Shown: piece by piece, positions 8,417 to 16,583 of the stretch | Layout of the letters: each line of letters starts with the position of its first letter | Position numbering within the stretch: the stretch's first letter is position 1 | Assembly: GCF_001644605.1 (NCBI RefSeq) | Contig: NZ_CP011388.1 | Span: forward strand, 2,093,001-2,157,000 | Reading direction: 5' to 3' | DNA: 64,000 nt | From: Paenibacillus swuensis | Lineage (GTDB): Bacteria; Bacillota; Bacilli; Paenibacillales; DY6 | The notes under the pieces: model-generated | Told to the model about the DNA's origin: nothing | What the model saw: only the letters and a program-made list of their open reading frames with translations | Database searches by the model: none | Program-made: the position numbers and the translations under genes

Positions 8417-10240
8417 TTAATTCTTGGTTAATTCCACATCATCAATATACACCGAATTTCCCGAGTTGGCTTTGGACCAGAAGCCCACTTCAATCTGTCC
8501 GTTCGTGATGTTTACATTGGGAATTGTAATTTGGGACCAGCCTCCTGCCGGAATGTTTACGAAAGCGGCGCTACCGCCATGGTTCTTCGTTTCCATTCTG
8601 GATTCGAATTGTCCTCCGCTTGATGTAACCCATGCTTTCAGTGTATAGGTTCCGTTTGTCAATCCGGTAATCGTCTGGTACGTATAAACGCCATAGTAAG
8701 CATTCTTCCAGTGAGTCAGATGAGCGCCGTCCCGGCCGCCGTATGTTTCCGTGTAATCCGCTGTATCATCGCCCGCCTGCAATGCCCATGTGCTCCAGCC
8801 TGTCATACCTGAATCGAACTTCGGATTCACGATATAATTCGTAGCCGCCGCAGCATAGGTTTTATTATTCTCATCGAGAATGAGCACGGTGACGGTATCG
8901 GATGGAAGGTTATAACCCGCCGATGAGGTCAGCACATCGTAACGAACGCTGTCATAGGTGACGCCCCAGCCATAAATGCGCTTTACCGTGAACAAGGTGT
9001 TCCCCGGAATCGAGGTGGACCATCCGCTGAAAGACACCTGTACCGTCTGATCCGTCTCGGCCCGGTTCACTAGCGCGAGTTTCTTCCAGCTGCCCCCAAA
9101 GGTGCCCATGATATCCACCTTGGTGCTGTTGTTATTCGTCGTCTCCGCAATGGTGCCGCCCATGTCGGTATTGAACAGATTGTAAAGGTGCGCGGACGCC
9201 CGCTTGTTATACGGAGCCCAGCCTTCCAATTTGCCGTACCACCCGTCCGATTCGTTCCATGCCATGGATCCGGTTGCGCCGGCCTTCGTAATCGACATTA
9301 AGGACAAGGCGTCATAGATCATGCCCTTCTCATTGTTCATCCTGCCGTCCGGCGGGTTCCAGCTGATGTTGTATTCATCGTGAAACGTTTCAATGGCGCG
9401 TGTTGTGTGGGACGCGATGATACTTTTGATACTAGTGGTGGTAGCCCCAAGCCCTTGTGCGCTGTTATAAAGTGTCGCATTCGTATCGCTTGTGCTTCCG
9501 CTGGTGTAGGTGTGATAGGAAATAAAGTCCAGCTTCGTATGTGCGTTGGCTACAAATGTATTCACTCTCGCGGTTAAATCAGGTCTGGCGAACGAGGGTC
9601 CACCGATCTTGATCGTGGAGCTCTTGGCCCGCATTGCGTCGTATGCTTTCTTATATATTGTGGCCATTTCCGCGATATTGTTGGCATAGATGTCATCCTT
9701 CTCATTCAATATCTCCCAATATTGAACATTCCGACCCTGATCGATATTCACAATCTGCACCAGCTTCGCGCAGAAGGCCGCATACGCGTCGTACATATTC
9801 GTCTTCAGCTTTCCTGTACCGTCATCCATATAGGCGGGCCAGTTCGTAATGTTGATCATGCGGACCGGGTTGTTGCTGAACGTATTGGAAAGCAGATTGC
9901 TAATTTTCGGCGCATCCCAATCGTAATTGGACGCACCCGGATTCTTCACCCAGCCTGACCCTGTAGAGGAGTCGCCCATCTGATCCGCGCGATGATACCG
10001 AATCATTCCCGGTTTCATGTAGGCCACATTATTCTTATAATCCGCATCCGCGGCTACGGTCCCTTCCTGCGCCTTATAGATGTTCAATCCATAACTGTAG
10101 CTGGTCGTTGAACCTTTCGCGCTGCCCCAATTGACCGTAGCGGTTACCGAAGCCGCAGAAGCCGGCACAGCAGTCCATATACCGGCCAATACAGCGGTTA
10201 CCGTCGCCAGAGCGGTCCACCTTTTCCAATGGTTTTTCAT
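8417..10240 (-). CDS. Secreted GH39-like (clan GH-A) glycosidase with C-terminal CBM
   Basis: The 607-residue product has a signal peptide cleaved near AVPASA-A. Residues 32-370 form a clan GH-A barrel. The acid/base Glu is probably E180 in YWEILNE and the nucleophile E289 in FHDEYNISW. A beta-sandwich follows to about residue 465. The C-terminal 140 residues (from NYIVNPKFDSGMTGWS) look like a CBM4/9-type jelly-roll carbohydrate-binding module. The catalytic part is a close relative of the neighbouring 805-residue protein and resembles GH39-like enzymes. The substrate cannot be assigned; plant or algal polysaccharide is possible. An AAAGGAGG site precedes the ATG, and a cre-like site and a shared motif lie upstream. 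A terminator follows the gene. Confidence 0.8.
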   Translation of the reverse strand: MKNHWKRWTALATVTAVLAGIWTAVPASAASVTATVNWGSAKGSTTSYSYGLNIYKAQEGTVAADADYKNNVAYMKPGMIRYHRADQMGDSSTGSGWVKNPGASNYDWDAPKISNLLSNTFSNNPVRMINITNWPAYMDDGTGKLKTNMYDAYAAFCAKLVQIVNIDQGRNVQYWEILNEKDDIYANNIAEMATIYKKAYDAMRAKSSTIKIGGPSFARPDLTARVNTFVANAHTKLDFISYHTYTSGSTSDTNATLYNSAQGLGATTTSIKSIIASHTTRAIETFHDEYNISWNPPDGRMNNEKGMIYDALSLMSITKAGATGSMAWNESDGWYGKLEGWAPYNKRASAHLYNLFNTDMGGTIAETTNNNSTKVDIMGTFGGSWKKLALVNRAETDQTVQVSFSGWSTSIPGNTLFTVKRIYGWGVTYDSVRYDVLTSSAGYNLPSDTVTVLILDENNKTYAAAATNYIVNPKFDSGMTGWSTWALQAGDDTADYTETYGGRDGAHLTHWKNAYYGVYTYQTITGLTNGTYTLKAWVTSSGGQFESRMETKNHGGSAAFVNIPAGGWSQITIPNVNITNGQIEVGFWSKANSGNSVYIDDVELTKN

Positions 10241-10325
10241 CTTTTTCCTCCTTCAAAATGTGGTGCTTTCAATGGTTCTCCTGTATTCCTGCGTTTGTGT
10301 TCAACTCACATCCTTCACCGGTTAT

Positions 10326-10339
10326 TGTAAGCGCTTTAC
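10326..10339 (-). promoter_or_regulatory. cre-like CcpA site
   Basis: TGTAAGCGCTTTAC on the plus strand, within TTGTAAGCGCTTTACAA, matches the central TGWAARCGYT of the cre consensus. It lies about 85 bp upstream of the 607-residue glycosidase gene. Carbon catabolite repression is inferred. Confidence 0.55.
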
Positions 10340-10375
10340 AATAGCTCACACTTCTACAATACTCCTGCTCATCTT

Positions 10376-10411
10376 GTATAGGCTATGGAGGAAATCAACG
10401 AAAACCTATAC
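10376..10411 (-). promoter_or_regulatory. Shared motif with inverted half GTATAGG-N22-CCTATAC
   Basis: Positions 10396-10411 repeat the motif found upstream of importer module 1 with one mismatch. An inverted copy of its end (GTATAGG at 10376-10382) faces CCTATAC at 10405-10411. It lies between the terminator of the preceding gene and the cre site of the 607-residue glycosidase gene, a sensible place for an activator site. Confidence 0.4.
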
Positions 10412-10422
10412 GAAATTAACAC

Positions 10423-10459
10423 AAACATCCCCGCTGATTTCTCATCAGCGGGGATGTTT
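10423..10459 (-). terminator. Terminator after the 10464-12881 gene
   Basis: ACATCCCCGCTGA and TCAGCGGGGATGT pair perfectly across a seven-base loop, immediately after the stop of the minus-strand 805-residue glycosidase gene. A T stretch follows the stem on the minus strand. Confidence 0.85.
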
Positions 10460-10463
10460 AAGT

Positions 10464-12881
10464 TTACTTTGGCGCCGTTGTCAAAGTCAACGATGTGCTT
10501 GCCGGCGAAACATTGCCTGCGGCATCCATGGCTTTAACGGTAATGGTGTAACTTCGGTTGGGTGCCAAATCGTGCAGATAATAGGTTCTTGTCGGCGCGG
10601 AAACCCATCCAGCATAAGAGCCGTCTTTGTAGATGATGTAGCCCGTCACCCCGACATGATCGACGGCTTCACCCCAGCTTATGGCGGCGGCATCGGAAGC
10701 GGGTTTTGTCATTTCGGCAAGCCCGCCTGGCGCCTCGGGCGGCACACGGTCAGGGATGGACAACGTTGCCCCTTGAAGCCACAGGCTGTTACCCCAATGG
10801 TTATAATTCATGACATAACTGATTTTCAGAGTCTGTCCTGGCGAATTAGCTTTGAAATGAATCACCACAGCTTTAGCTGTAGCCCCGCCGCTGCTGTTAA
10901 TGACCTCAGTAGAGCTGTCTTCGTAGGATGTGACATAGTCCGGAGCGCTGCCGTCGCTTAATTGCGCTGTCAGGACACCTTTGGCTCCCATGACACCCAG
11001 ATACACTTTTAACTGTTTAACCTCGGGATCCGCCGGTACCGTAAACGTGAACCCGGAACCGGTCCCTTCGGCAACAATGGCCGCGCTTGCCTTCTCGGCT
11101 GCCGCCCGCTCAGCCGGCTGTCCGTCCGTCCAGGAAGCATTGTGCGTTCCCCACCATTGCGGAGTATACGCATAAGTATGGCCATCACCGATCCGTTGCA
11201 CATCGCTAAACTGCTGTTGTGCTTGGTTTTTACGTGTTGCGGCAGCCGGGTTGGCTGGATCCGCACCCCACACAATCCAGTCCAAGGAGCCTTCCGAACT
11301 CATATCCACTTCCGAAGAACCGGTGACACGCCCGGACAGATTGGTGATTGCACCCGGATCACCCTCACCCGTGCCCGGTGGCGCGACCGGCGGCTTTAAC
11401 GGCGGCGGAGCCAGACTAGGCACCTTGGAGCTGTCGGTCCATACTGTGACAGAATGGGCAGGAACGGCCAATGTGCGTCCGTTCGCCTCGCTCCATTCGG
11501 TTGAGGTAATGGCATAACCCGCTTCGGAAATTTGGTGCCGCTGGATGGAGCCTCGATGCTTCTTCATTCCCAGGAATGCGGGTTGAACAAGCTGCACATC
11601 ACCCGAACGGTTGATAATCATGAGGGAATCAACTTGCGACTTCTTATCTTTTACCGCATAGCTGACTACTTTCGATTCATCCGCGGATAAGGCTAAGACC
11701 GTGTCGCCTGTGAAATAATTATTCAACAGTTGGTATACATGGGCGGATGGCCTGAACGCGAAGTCCCCTCCTGACATTTTGCCGTAAACACCGTCATATT
11801 CATTCCATGCCATCGTTCCGTCCGCCCCACTACGCTGTGCGTAAATCATGGAGATGGCATCGAACACCGCGCCTTTGTGATTGCTCATTCGCGGATCATT
11901 ATTGGTCCAGGACCAACTGACATTATACTCATCCATCCAGATCGGAATATGCCGCTTAGGACTCGCTTGGTCCACAATCGCGCGGATATCTTTCGTATGC
12001 TTCGCCAGGGAATTCACGGAAGCGTCCTTCGGGTTTACACGATCGTAGATGTATTCATCCGATTGCCCAAGATCGCCGCTGGCATAGAAGTGATACGAAA
12101 GGAAATCCAGTGTTCCTTCATTTATACTGCCTTGAACGAATCGGCGAACCTGATCATAGAGATCTCCTCGCGCGAAAGCCAAACCTCCGGTTTGAATATC
12201 AGGATCGACCGCCTTCATGGCTTTGGCTGTTACGTTGTAAATGTGAATAAGTTCATCCAGACGGTCCGGCTCCTGTTTGTTGTATAAATGCACATAGTAC
12301 GGGTCATCCCGCTCATTGGTCGGCTCCCAGTATTTCACTTTGAACTTATGCTCCACATTGACGATGCGCACCAGATCCGCACTGAAAGCGGCATAAGCTT
12401 CAACTTGGTCGTTGTCCAGATATCCGTCGTCGTCGGTATCCATCCAATCGGGCCAACCGGGGATATTAATGACCAAGGTCGGATGATTCCGGCTAAGCCC
12501 GGACAGAGCCTGTTTAATTTTGGCGGAATCCCATTGCTTATTAGCCGTATCGATCCAGCCGTTGCGGGTCGACTTGGAGTCGCCCATCATTTCCCAGCTA
12601 TGTAACCTCAGCAAACCCGGATTCATATAATCCAGATTGCGGTTATACAGCTCGTTGCCTGCCACATTCGGGTCAAACGTGTTAAATCCGTTTAATCCAT
12701 ACATGAAATCCGTGACCTTACCGGTTTCCTGCTTCCAGTCCACCTGGACGGGGATCGGAGCTTGAGCAGCAGACGATGCTGAGGTTGCACTTACAGCAGG
12801 CGCGCATAGGGTCGAAAATACTAAAGCCGCCGTAAGCAATACAGCCGTGAAAGCGGGTTTAAATCGAGAGCCGTACATCAT
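10464..12881 (-). CDS. Secreted multidomain GH39-like (clan GH-A) glycosidase
   Basis: The 805-residue protein has a signal peptide (cleavage near residue 32) and a clan GH-A barrel at about 45-390. The predicted acid/base is E190 in YWEPTNE and the nucleophile E318 in WMDEYNVSW. A beta domain reaches residue 490, and a Pro-rich linker follows at 493-510. Next is a jelly-roll-like domain at about 515-705 and a C-terminal FN3 domain at about 712-805. An EF-hand-like calcium loop (DTDDDGYLDNDQ, residues 148-159) is inserted in the barrel and is replaced by a shorter loop in the 607-residue relative. A GGAGGAAGG site precedes the tandem ATGATG. The substrate is unknown; it probably acts with its relative and the GH5-like enzyme. 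Confidence 0.78.
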   Translation of the reverse strand: MMYGSRFKPAFTAVLLTAALVFSTLCAPAVSATSASSAAQAPIPVQVDWKQETGKVTDFMYGLNGFNTFDPNVAGNELYNRNLDYMNPGLLRLHSWEMMGDSKSTRNGWIDTANKQWDSAKIKQALSGLSRNHPTLVINIPGWPDWMDTDDDGYLDNDQVEAYAAFSADLVRIVNVEHKFKVKYWEPTNERDDPYYVHLYNKQEPDRLDELIHIYNVTAKAMKAVDPDIQTGGLAFARGDLYDQVRRFVQGSINEGTLDFLSYHFYASGDLGQSDEYIYDRVNPKDASVNSLAKHTKDIRAIVDQASPKRHIPIWMDEYNVSWSWTNNDPRMSNHKGAVFDAISMIYAQRSGADGTMAWNEYDGVYGKMSGGDFAFRPSAHVYQLLNNYFTGDTVLALSADESKVVSYAVKDKKSQVDSLMIINRSGDVQLVQPAFLGMKKHRGSIQRHQISEAGYAITSTEWSEANGRTLAVPAHSVTVWTDSSKVPSLAPPPLKPPVAPPGTGEGDPGAITNLSGRVTGSSEVDMSSEGSLDWIVWGADPANPAAATRKNQAQQQFSDVQRIGDGHTYAYTPQWWGTHNASWTDGQPAERAAAEKASAAIVAEGTGSGFTFTVPADPEVKQLKVYLGVMGAKGVLTAQLSDGSAPDYVTSYEDSSTEVINSSGGATAKAVVIHFKANSPGQTLKISYVMNYNHWGNSLWLQGATLSIPDRVPPEAPGGLAEMTKPASDAAAISWGEAVDHVGVTGYIIYKDGSYAGWVSAPTRTYYLHDLAPNRSYTITVKAMDAAGNVSPASTSLTLTTAPK

Positions 12882-12909
12882 TGCCTTCCTCCTTCATTAG
12901 TTGGAATCC

Positions 12910-12950
12910 CTAAGAATATCTAAGGATATCTAAGGATACCTCAAGGATAA
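12910..12950 (-). repeat. Tandem 10-bp repeat in the leader of the 805-residue glycosidase gene
   Basis: Four near-identical 10-bp units (CTAAGAATAT, CTAAGGATAT, CTAAGGATAC, CTCAAGGATA) follow one another 30-70 bp upstream of the start codon. The period is close to one helical turn. It may be a regulatory array or a slippage product. Confidence 0.7.
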
Positions 12951-12958
12951 GACAATGA

Positions 12959-12972
12959 TGAAAGCACTTACA
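12959..12972 (-). promoter_or_regulatory. cre-like CcpA site
   Basis: TGAAAGCACTTACA (plus strand) resembles the cre consensus with CA in place of the central CG. It lies about 80 bp upstream of the 805-residue glycosidase gene. Confidence 0.45.
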
Positions 12973-12977
12973 ACTGC

Positions 12978-12998
12978 GGAAATCAATGAAATCTAATA
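12978..12998 (-). promoter_or_regulatory. Third copy of shared upstream motif
   Basis: This 21-mer beginning GGAAATCAATGAAA matches the corresponding segment at 10390-10410 in 17 of 21 positions, and like that copy it lies close to a cre-like site. It is a weaker copy of the candidate activator element. Confidence 0.35.
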
Positions 12999-13017
12999 TA
13001 TTATCAACTCTTTGTTG

Positions 13018-14499
13018 TTATTGAAGCACGATTTTGTCCATATTGAAATTTAATGAATGAGTACCGCTTCTTTTCAATTCAATGGTATTCGCACCGGCTT
13101 GCAAACCAACGGTTACATTGACGCTTCCCACGGTCCCCCATGAACCGGTTGCATTGAACGTCAACGTGTTGACCTTCGTATTGTTGACATACAGATCCAT
13201 AACTTTCGCCGTTGAATCCCCGTTCGCATAATGAACCTGCAGGCTGTGGTTACGGGTGGATGTTGCATTCACTCCATATCGTACGGCTGTATTCGGAGCA
13301 TTCCATAAGGAAACGCAGCCTCTTGCGGAATACGCTTCATAACCGGCTTCATTCGGATGCAGCGTGTACGATCCGGAAACGGTCGCATGCTCAGCCTCAT
13401 AACTGATGCTGTTGCTTGTAACTCTGCCCATTTCGGCATATTGGTTCATCAGATTGTTCAAGTGCGGCGCCACGTGATCCTTGGCAACCTGAACGCTGTT
13501 CTGGTCATTCCACGTCCATACCAGGTATCCCGCGTAGCCGTTTAGGTAGATTTTTTCCCCGATAGAGTAATGATTCTTAGGTGTGGTCGTGCCCGTATAT
13601 TGCGCGGCAGGATTGGCAAAAATCTCTCCGATAATCACAGGCTTATCCAAACCGAGACTGCTGGCAGGCGTAACCGTCGGGTCAAAATAAGGCGTGTACC
13701 AGTCATACCAATGGAAGTCGTAAAAATCCAGACCCAAACCGCTGTAGAAGTTGTACTCTTTGCCTACCCATTTCGCGGACGCGCTTCCCACGCTGATCGG
13801 CTGCGTCACATACGGGCGGATGAAATCGACGTTGTTTTTGATAAAGGTACGAAGCTGGCCCAGCGTAAACGCGGTTCTCGCTTGCGGTTGAGCCTGCGTG
13901 TTTCCGGCGCCGCCGCCGTCTTCATCGCGAACCATCCATTCGGGCTCGTTGATAATATCCCACCCCATAATTCCGTCGTGATTACCCAGGGCTTGGACAA
14001 TCGGTTTGATGGCGTTGTTGAAATAGCTGTTCTGAACCGTCGTATTGGAAACAATATCCTCATGATTCGACCATTGGTTCCACGCCATATCCATGTCATG
14101 CGCCACGAAGCAATAGTAGGCTTTCATCCCCTTGGAATGCAGGTAGTCGGTAGCTGTCACCATGTTCTGAACCCAGCCGTCAGGCAATCCGGTCACCGTG
14201 CTGCCCAGCCCGCTTCCGGAGAAGTTAGGCGCGGACATCATCCCGGCGAATACCCACCATCGAACTGTTTTGACACCCTTGGCTGCCATATCGTCAATTT
14301 GAGTCTTGATCGTGTTCCAGTTGGCATTGAAGCTGGCGTTGGAGAAATCATTGCCGTAATCATACCAGGCATAGTTGGTGCCCAGCGGGTAGTAGCTTTG
14401 ATTGCCTTTCCAAGCGACACTTTGCGCACTCGCCGTGAGGGGCAGCACGCTTGCAAGTAGAGTGATTAGCAGGGTGAACACAAGCCACGTCTTTTTCAT
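13018..14499 (-). CDS. Secreted GH5-like endo-glycanase with CBM6/35-like module
   Basis: The 493-residue protein has a signal peptide ending ASA-Q near residue 26. The clan GH-A catalytic domain covers about 30-355. The acid/base is E185 in WDIINEPEW and the nucleophile E292 in PVIIGEIF. The C-terminal 130 residues (from SYEAEHA to NFNMDKIVLQ) form a CBM6/CBM35-type beta-sandwich. GH5-like is the best guess; the hydrolysed polysaccharide (mannan, glucan or another hemicellulose) cannot be told from the sequence. A GGAGG site precedes the ATG, and a good cre-like site lies about 40 bp upstream. It may be co-transcribed with the 805-residue gene, since I see no terminator between them. Confidence 0.8.
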   Translation of the reverse strand: MKKTWLVFTLLITLLASVLPLTASAQSVAWKGNQSYYPLGTNYAWYDYGNDFSNASFNANWNTIKTQIDDMAAKGVKTVRWWVFAGMMSAPNFSGSGLGSTVTGLPDGWVQNMVTATDYLHSKGMKAYYCFVAHDMDMAWNQWSNHEDIVSNTTVQNSYFNNAIKPIVQALGNHDGIMGWDIINEPEWMVRDEDGGGAGNTQAQPQARTAFTLGQLRTFIKNNVDFIRPYVTQPISVGSASAKWVGKEYNFYSGLGLDFYDFHWYDWYTPYFDPTVTPASSLGLDKPVIIGEIFANPAAQYTGTTTPKNHYSIGEKIYLNGYAGYLVWTWNDQNSVQVAKDHVAPHLNNLMNQYAEMGRVTSNSISYEAEHATVSGSYTLHPNEAGYEAYSARGCVSLWNAPNTAVRYGVNATSTRNHSLQVHYANGDSTAKVMDLYVNNTKVNTLTFNATGSWGTVGSVNVTVGLQAGANTIELKRSGTHSLNFNMDKIVLQ

Positions 14500-14537
14500 T
14501 AATTTTAAACCTCCAATAGAGTAATATTCATAGCAAA

Positions 14538-14551
14538 ATTAAGCGCTTACA
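14538..14551 (-). promoter_or_regulatory. cre-like CcpA site
   Basis: On the minus strand TGTAAGCGCTTAAT matches 13 of 14 cre positions and lies 39-52 bp upstream of the GH5-like gene. Confidence 0.6.
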
Positions 14552-14696
14552 ACTCTAACCTCCTTGGTTCGCTAATTCCGGATGCTTGTGCTTGACCGGT
14601 AAACTCAGCATAGCAAATACAGGAAGAACGCATATATAGAAATGTATTAGTTTTCTAGCATTATGTAAGGGATAATATCAAAGCCCGTCGGAAAAC

Positions 14697-14886
14697 TTTC
14701 TAACGAATCGTAGTAACGCTTAAACGCTAAATAACACCTTTGTTAATTTCTAACGAATCGCAGGCATCCTTAGGCACGTATTTGTTGGTTATATTCCTCT
14801 TATATGCCCTCTAAGCGTCATACCGATTCGTTAGAAATTCAAATCATCGCAAATGCCCTTCTAAGCGTCCTTACGATTTGTTAGAA
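14697..14886. repeat. Cluster of four 28-bp repeats in head-to-head arrangement
   Basis: The gene-free stretch 14552-14908 contains four copies of a unit like TTTCTAACGAATCG followed by five variable bases and ACGCTTAG. Two are direct (14697-14723, 14747-14775) and two inverted (14809-14836, 14859-14886), so the block can fold into a long hairpin. It has no open frame and no palindromic spacer array, so it is not CRISPR. It looks like an interspersed intergenic repeat family. Confidence 0.85.
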
Positions 14887-14908
14887 TAAATGCAACGCTG
14901 TAAGACAC

Positions 14909-14955
14909 AAATAAGGACAAAGCATCAGATCCAATCTGATTGCTCTGTCCTTATT
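14909..14955 (-). terminator. Terminator after the GH105-like gene
   Basis: AATAAGGACA(A/G)AGC and its complement form a roughly 20-bp stem with one mismatch and one bulge. It lies about 90 bp after the stop of the minus-strand hydrolase gene. The T stretch is weak. Confidence 0.65.
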
Positions 14956-15042
14956 AAGACCGCTGATTCCGGCAAACTTCGGGATTATTGCCGGAAGTAG
15001 AAGCATCTATTACGGTCTGCATCTGCCGATGACTCACCCGAT

Positions 15043-16491
15043 CTAACGCATAACATTACCCGCGGGCAACTCCTCAACACGGGACAGCGCGCTCAGCAAC
15101 TGGGCGAACAATCCCATCCCCATCTGGGACATTACACGATAGGAGCCCGTCTGTAACTCCATGCCGCCCTTATTCCCCTGCGCTACTCCGGTGAGGATCC
15201 CGTCCGGTGTTAAATACCGGATTAGCGACTCCTTGGTTCGGATCAGCGCTGATGGATCCTCCAGACTGTACCAGCCTCCCGCTATGGCCATGGCCGCCGC
15301 GGCCGCAATGCCGGCGGAACCGGAGGTGTCAGGCACGGATCCAGGGTCATCTAAGAACACTCCCCACAGACCGTCTTCCCTCTGCCTGCTCATGACCACA
15401 TTCAGCGACCTGTTAAGCTCGGCCTCGAGTACCGCGGTGTCCTGCGCCTGGCCCAGAACGTTCATCGTTCGGACCAATCCCAGCAGATGCCACGCGTGAG
15501 CCCTGGCCCAATCTTTAAAGGAACGGCTGCCATCCTGTTCGAGACGCAGGTACAGCCCATCGTCTTGAACCAGCTTACGCGATCTTAAAGTAAGCTGCTG
15601 GACAGCAAGCTTTCTCCATTCCACACCGTACCATTGCGCCGACACAGCCATAGGATAAGCCACCGTATAGCTCCCCTCGGCGGATAGCATCGTTCCGTCC
15701 AATATATTTCCCTCTTCATCCCGCGTACCGTACCAGAAATGGAGGGCTTGTTCCACTAAGGGATGGCGGCCCCGCAATCGGGCGATCGCCGCGAACGGCA
15801 ACGTGCCTTCCATTCCGTAAATTTCATCATCCATCGGTTCGCTGCGCGGATTTTCATACGTTAAGCGTTCCTGTTTATCCAGGAACACCTGCAGATGGGC
15901 AGTAGCGGCCGTCCGGTAGCTTTCTTGTCCCGTCGTTTCCGCTAAATCCAGCAGACCGTCCAGCACACAGCCCTCCATCCAGCCGAAGGGATGAATGGAA
16001 GAAATGGAAGCCATCGTAGCATAGAAATTCTCTAGAGAATCGCCTTGAACCGCCTGTTCAAACATGAGGTGGGGCAACAGCAGCTCTCCTCCGGCAACCA
16101 GATGAGGCTCCGCTGAAATCAAGAACCAGAAGGGGACGCTGCCCTTTACCAGTCGTAAAGAAACGCCTTCCTTCATGACCGCATCCGTCTGCGGCTCCGT
16201 TAACGATAACTCATGAGGTTGAAACACATTCGCATAACGGACATCCAGATGTCCAAGGAGCTCCCCCGACTGAGCCAGCTTGACCTCAATCATCATCTCT
16301 TCCCGGATATCGATAGCCACCGTCAACCTTAGCCTGGACGGACCTTGCCCTTGAACAGGCGACCAGCCCAAAAAGATATCTTCGCCGTGTGGTACTAAGG
16401 CTCTCGCTTTCCAGCCTTTCGGCACTCTTTTTCCTGCCGGAATTTCAACGTTCCCCGCCTCAATCCTGCTGATAACCCGCCTTGCTTCCAT
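15043..16491 (-). CDS. GH105/GH88-like unsaturated glucuronyl/rhamnogalacturonyl hydrolase
   Basis: This 482-residue protein has no signal peptide, so it should act in the cytoplasm. Residues 1-130 form a beta-rich N-terminal extension. The rest looks like an (alpha/alpha)6 barrel of the GH105/GH88 type, with the typical helical motifs FGWMEGCVLDGLLDLAE, WARAHAWHLLGLVRTM, and DTSGSAGIAAAAAMAI near residues 390-405. Family members remove the unsaturated uronic acid left by polysaccharide lyases. The beta-helix, lyase-like protein encoded nearby would be a logical partner. A GGAAGG site precedes the ATG. The assignment to GH105 rather than GH88 is tentative because of the unusual N-terminal extension. 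Confidence 0.75.
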   Translation of the reverse strand: MEARRVISRIEAGNVEIPAGKRVPKGWKARALVPHGEDIFLGWSPVQGQGPSRLRLTVAIDIREEMMIEVKLAQSGELLGHLDVRYANVFQPHELSLTEPQTDAVMKEGVSLRLVKGSVPFWFLISAEPHLVAGGELLLPHLMFEQAVQGDSLENFYATMASISSIHPFGWMEGCVLDGLLDLAETTGQESYRTAATAHLQVFLDKQERLTYENPRSEPMDDEIYGMEGTLPFAAIARLRGRHPLVEQALHFWYGTRDEEGNILDGTMLSAEGSYTVAYPMAVSAQWYGVEWRKLAVQQLTLRSRKLVQDDGLYLRLEQDGSRSFKDWARAHAWHLLGLVRTMNVLGQAQDTAVLEAELNRSLNVVMSRQREDGLWGVFLDDPGSVPDTSGSAGIAAAAAMAIAGGWYSLEDPSALIRTKESLIRYLTPDGILTGVAQGNKGGMELQTGSYRVMSQMGMGLFAQLLSALSRVEELPAGNVMR

Positions 16492-16583
16492 GTAAGTTGC
16501 ACCTTCCCGCTATTTTATCCGTATCATATCCTACGAAAAAGTCAGCGTACATGCAGAATCGTGCGATTTAACTGGATTATTGT

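Noticed and set aside
10131-10961. A 276-codon open frame on the plus strand
   Set aside because: It runs antisense across the start of one glycosidase gene, a regulatory gap and the end of another, including a terminator.
12405-12440. A second dockerin in the 805-residue glycosidase
   Set aside because: Only one EF-hand-like loop exists, and it lies inside the catalytic barrel rather than in a separate module.
13570-14460. A 296-codon open frame on the plus strand
   Set aside because: It lies fully antisense to the GH5-like gene, which has a signal peptide, catalytic motifs and a ribosome site; the antisense product has no recognisable domain.
14697-14886. CRISPR-like array
   Set aside because: Only four diverged units, in mixed orientation and with unequal spacing, and no cas genes are near.
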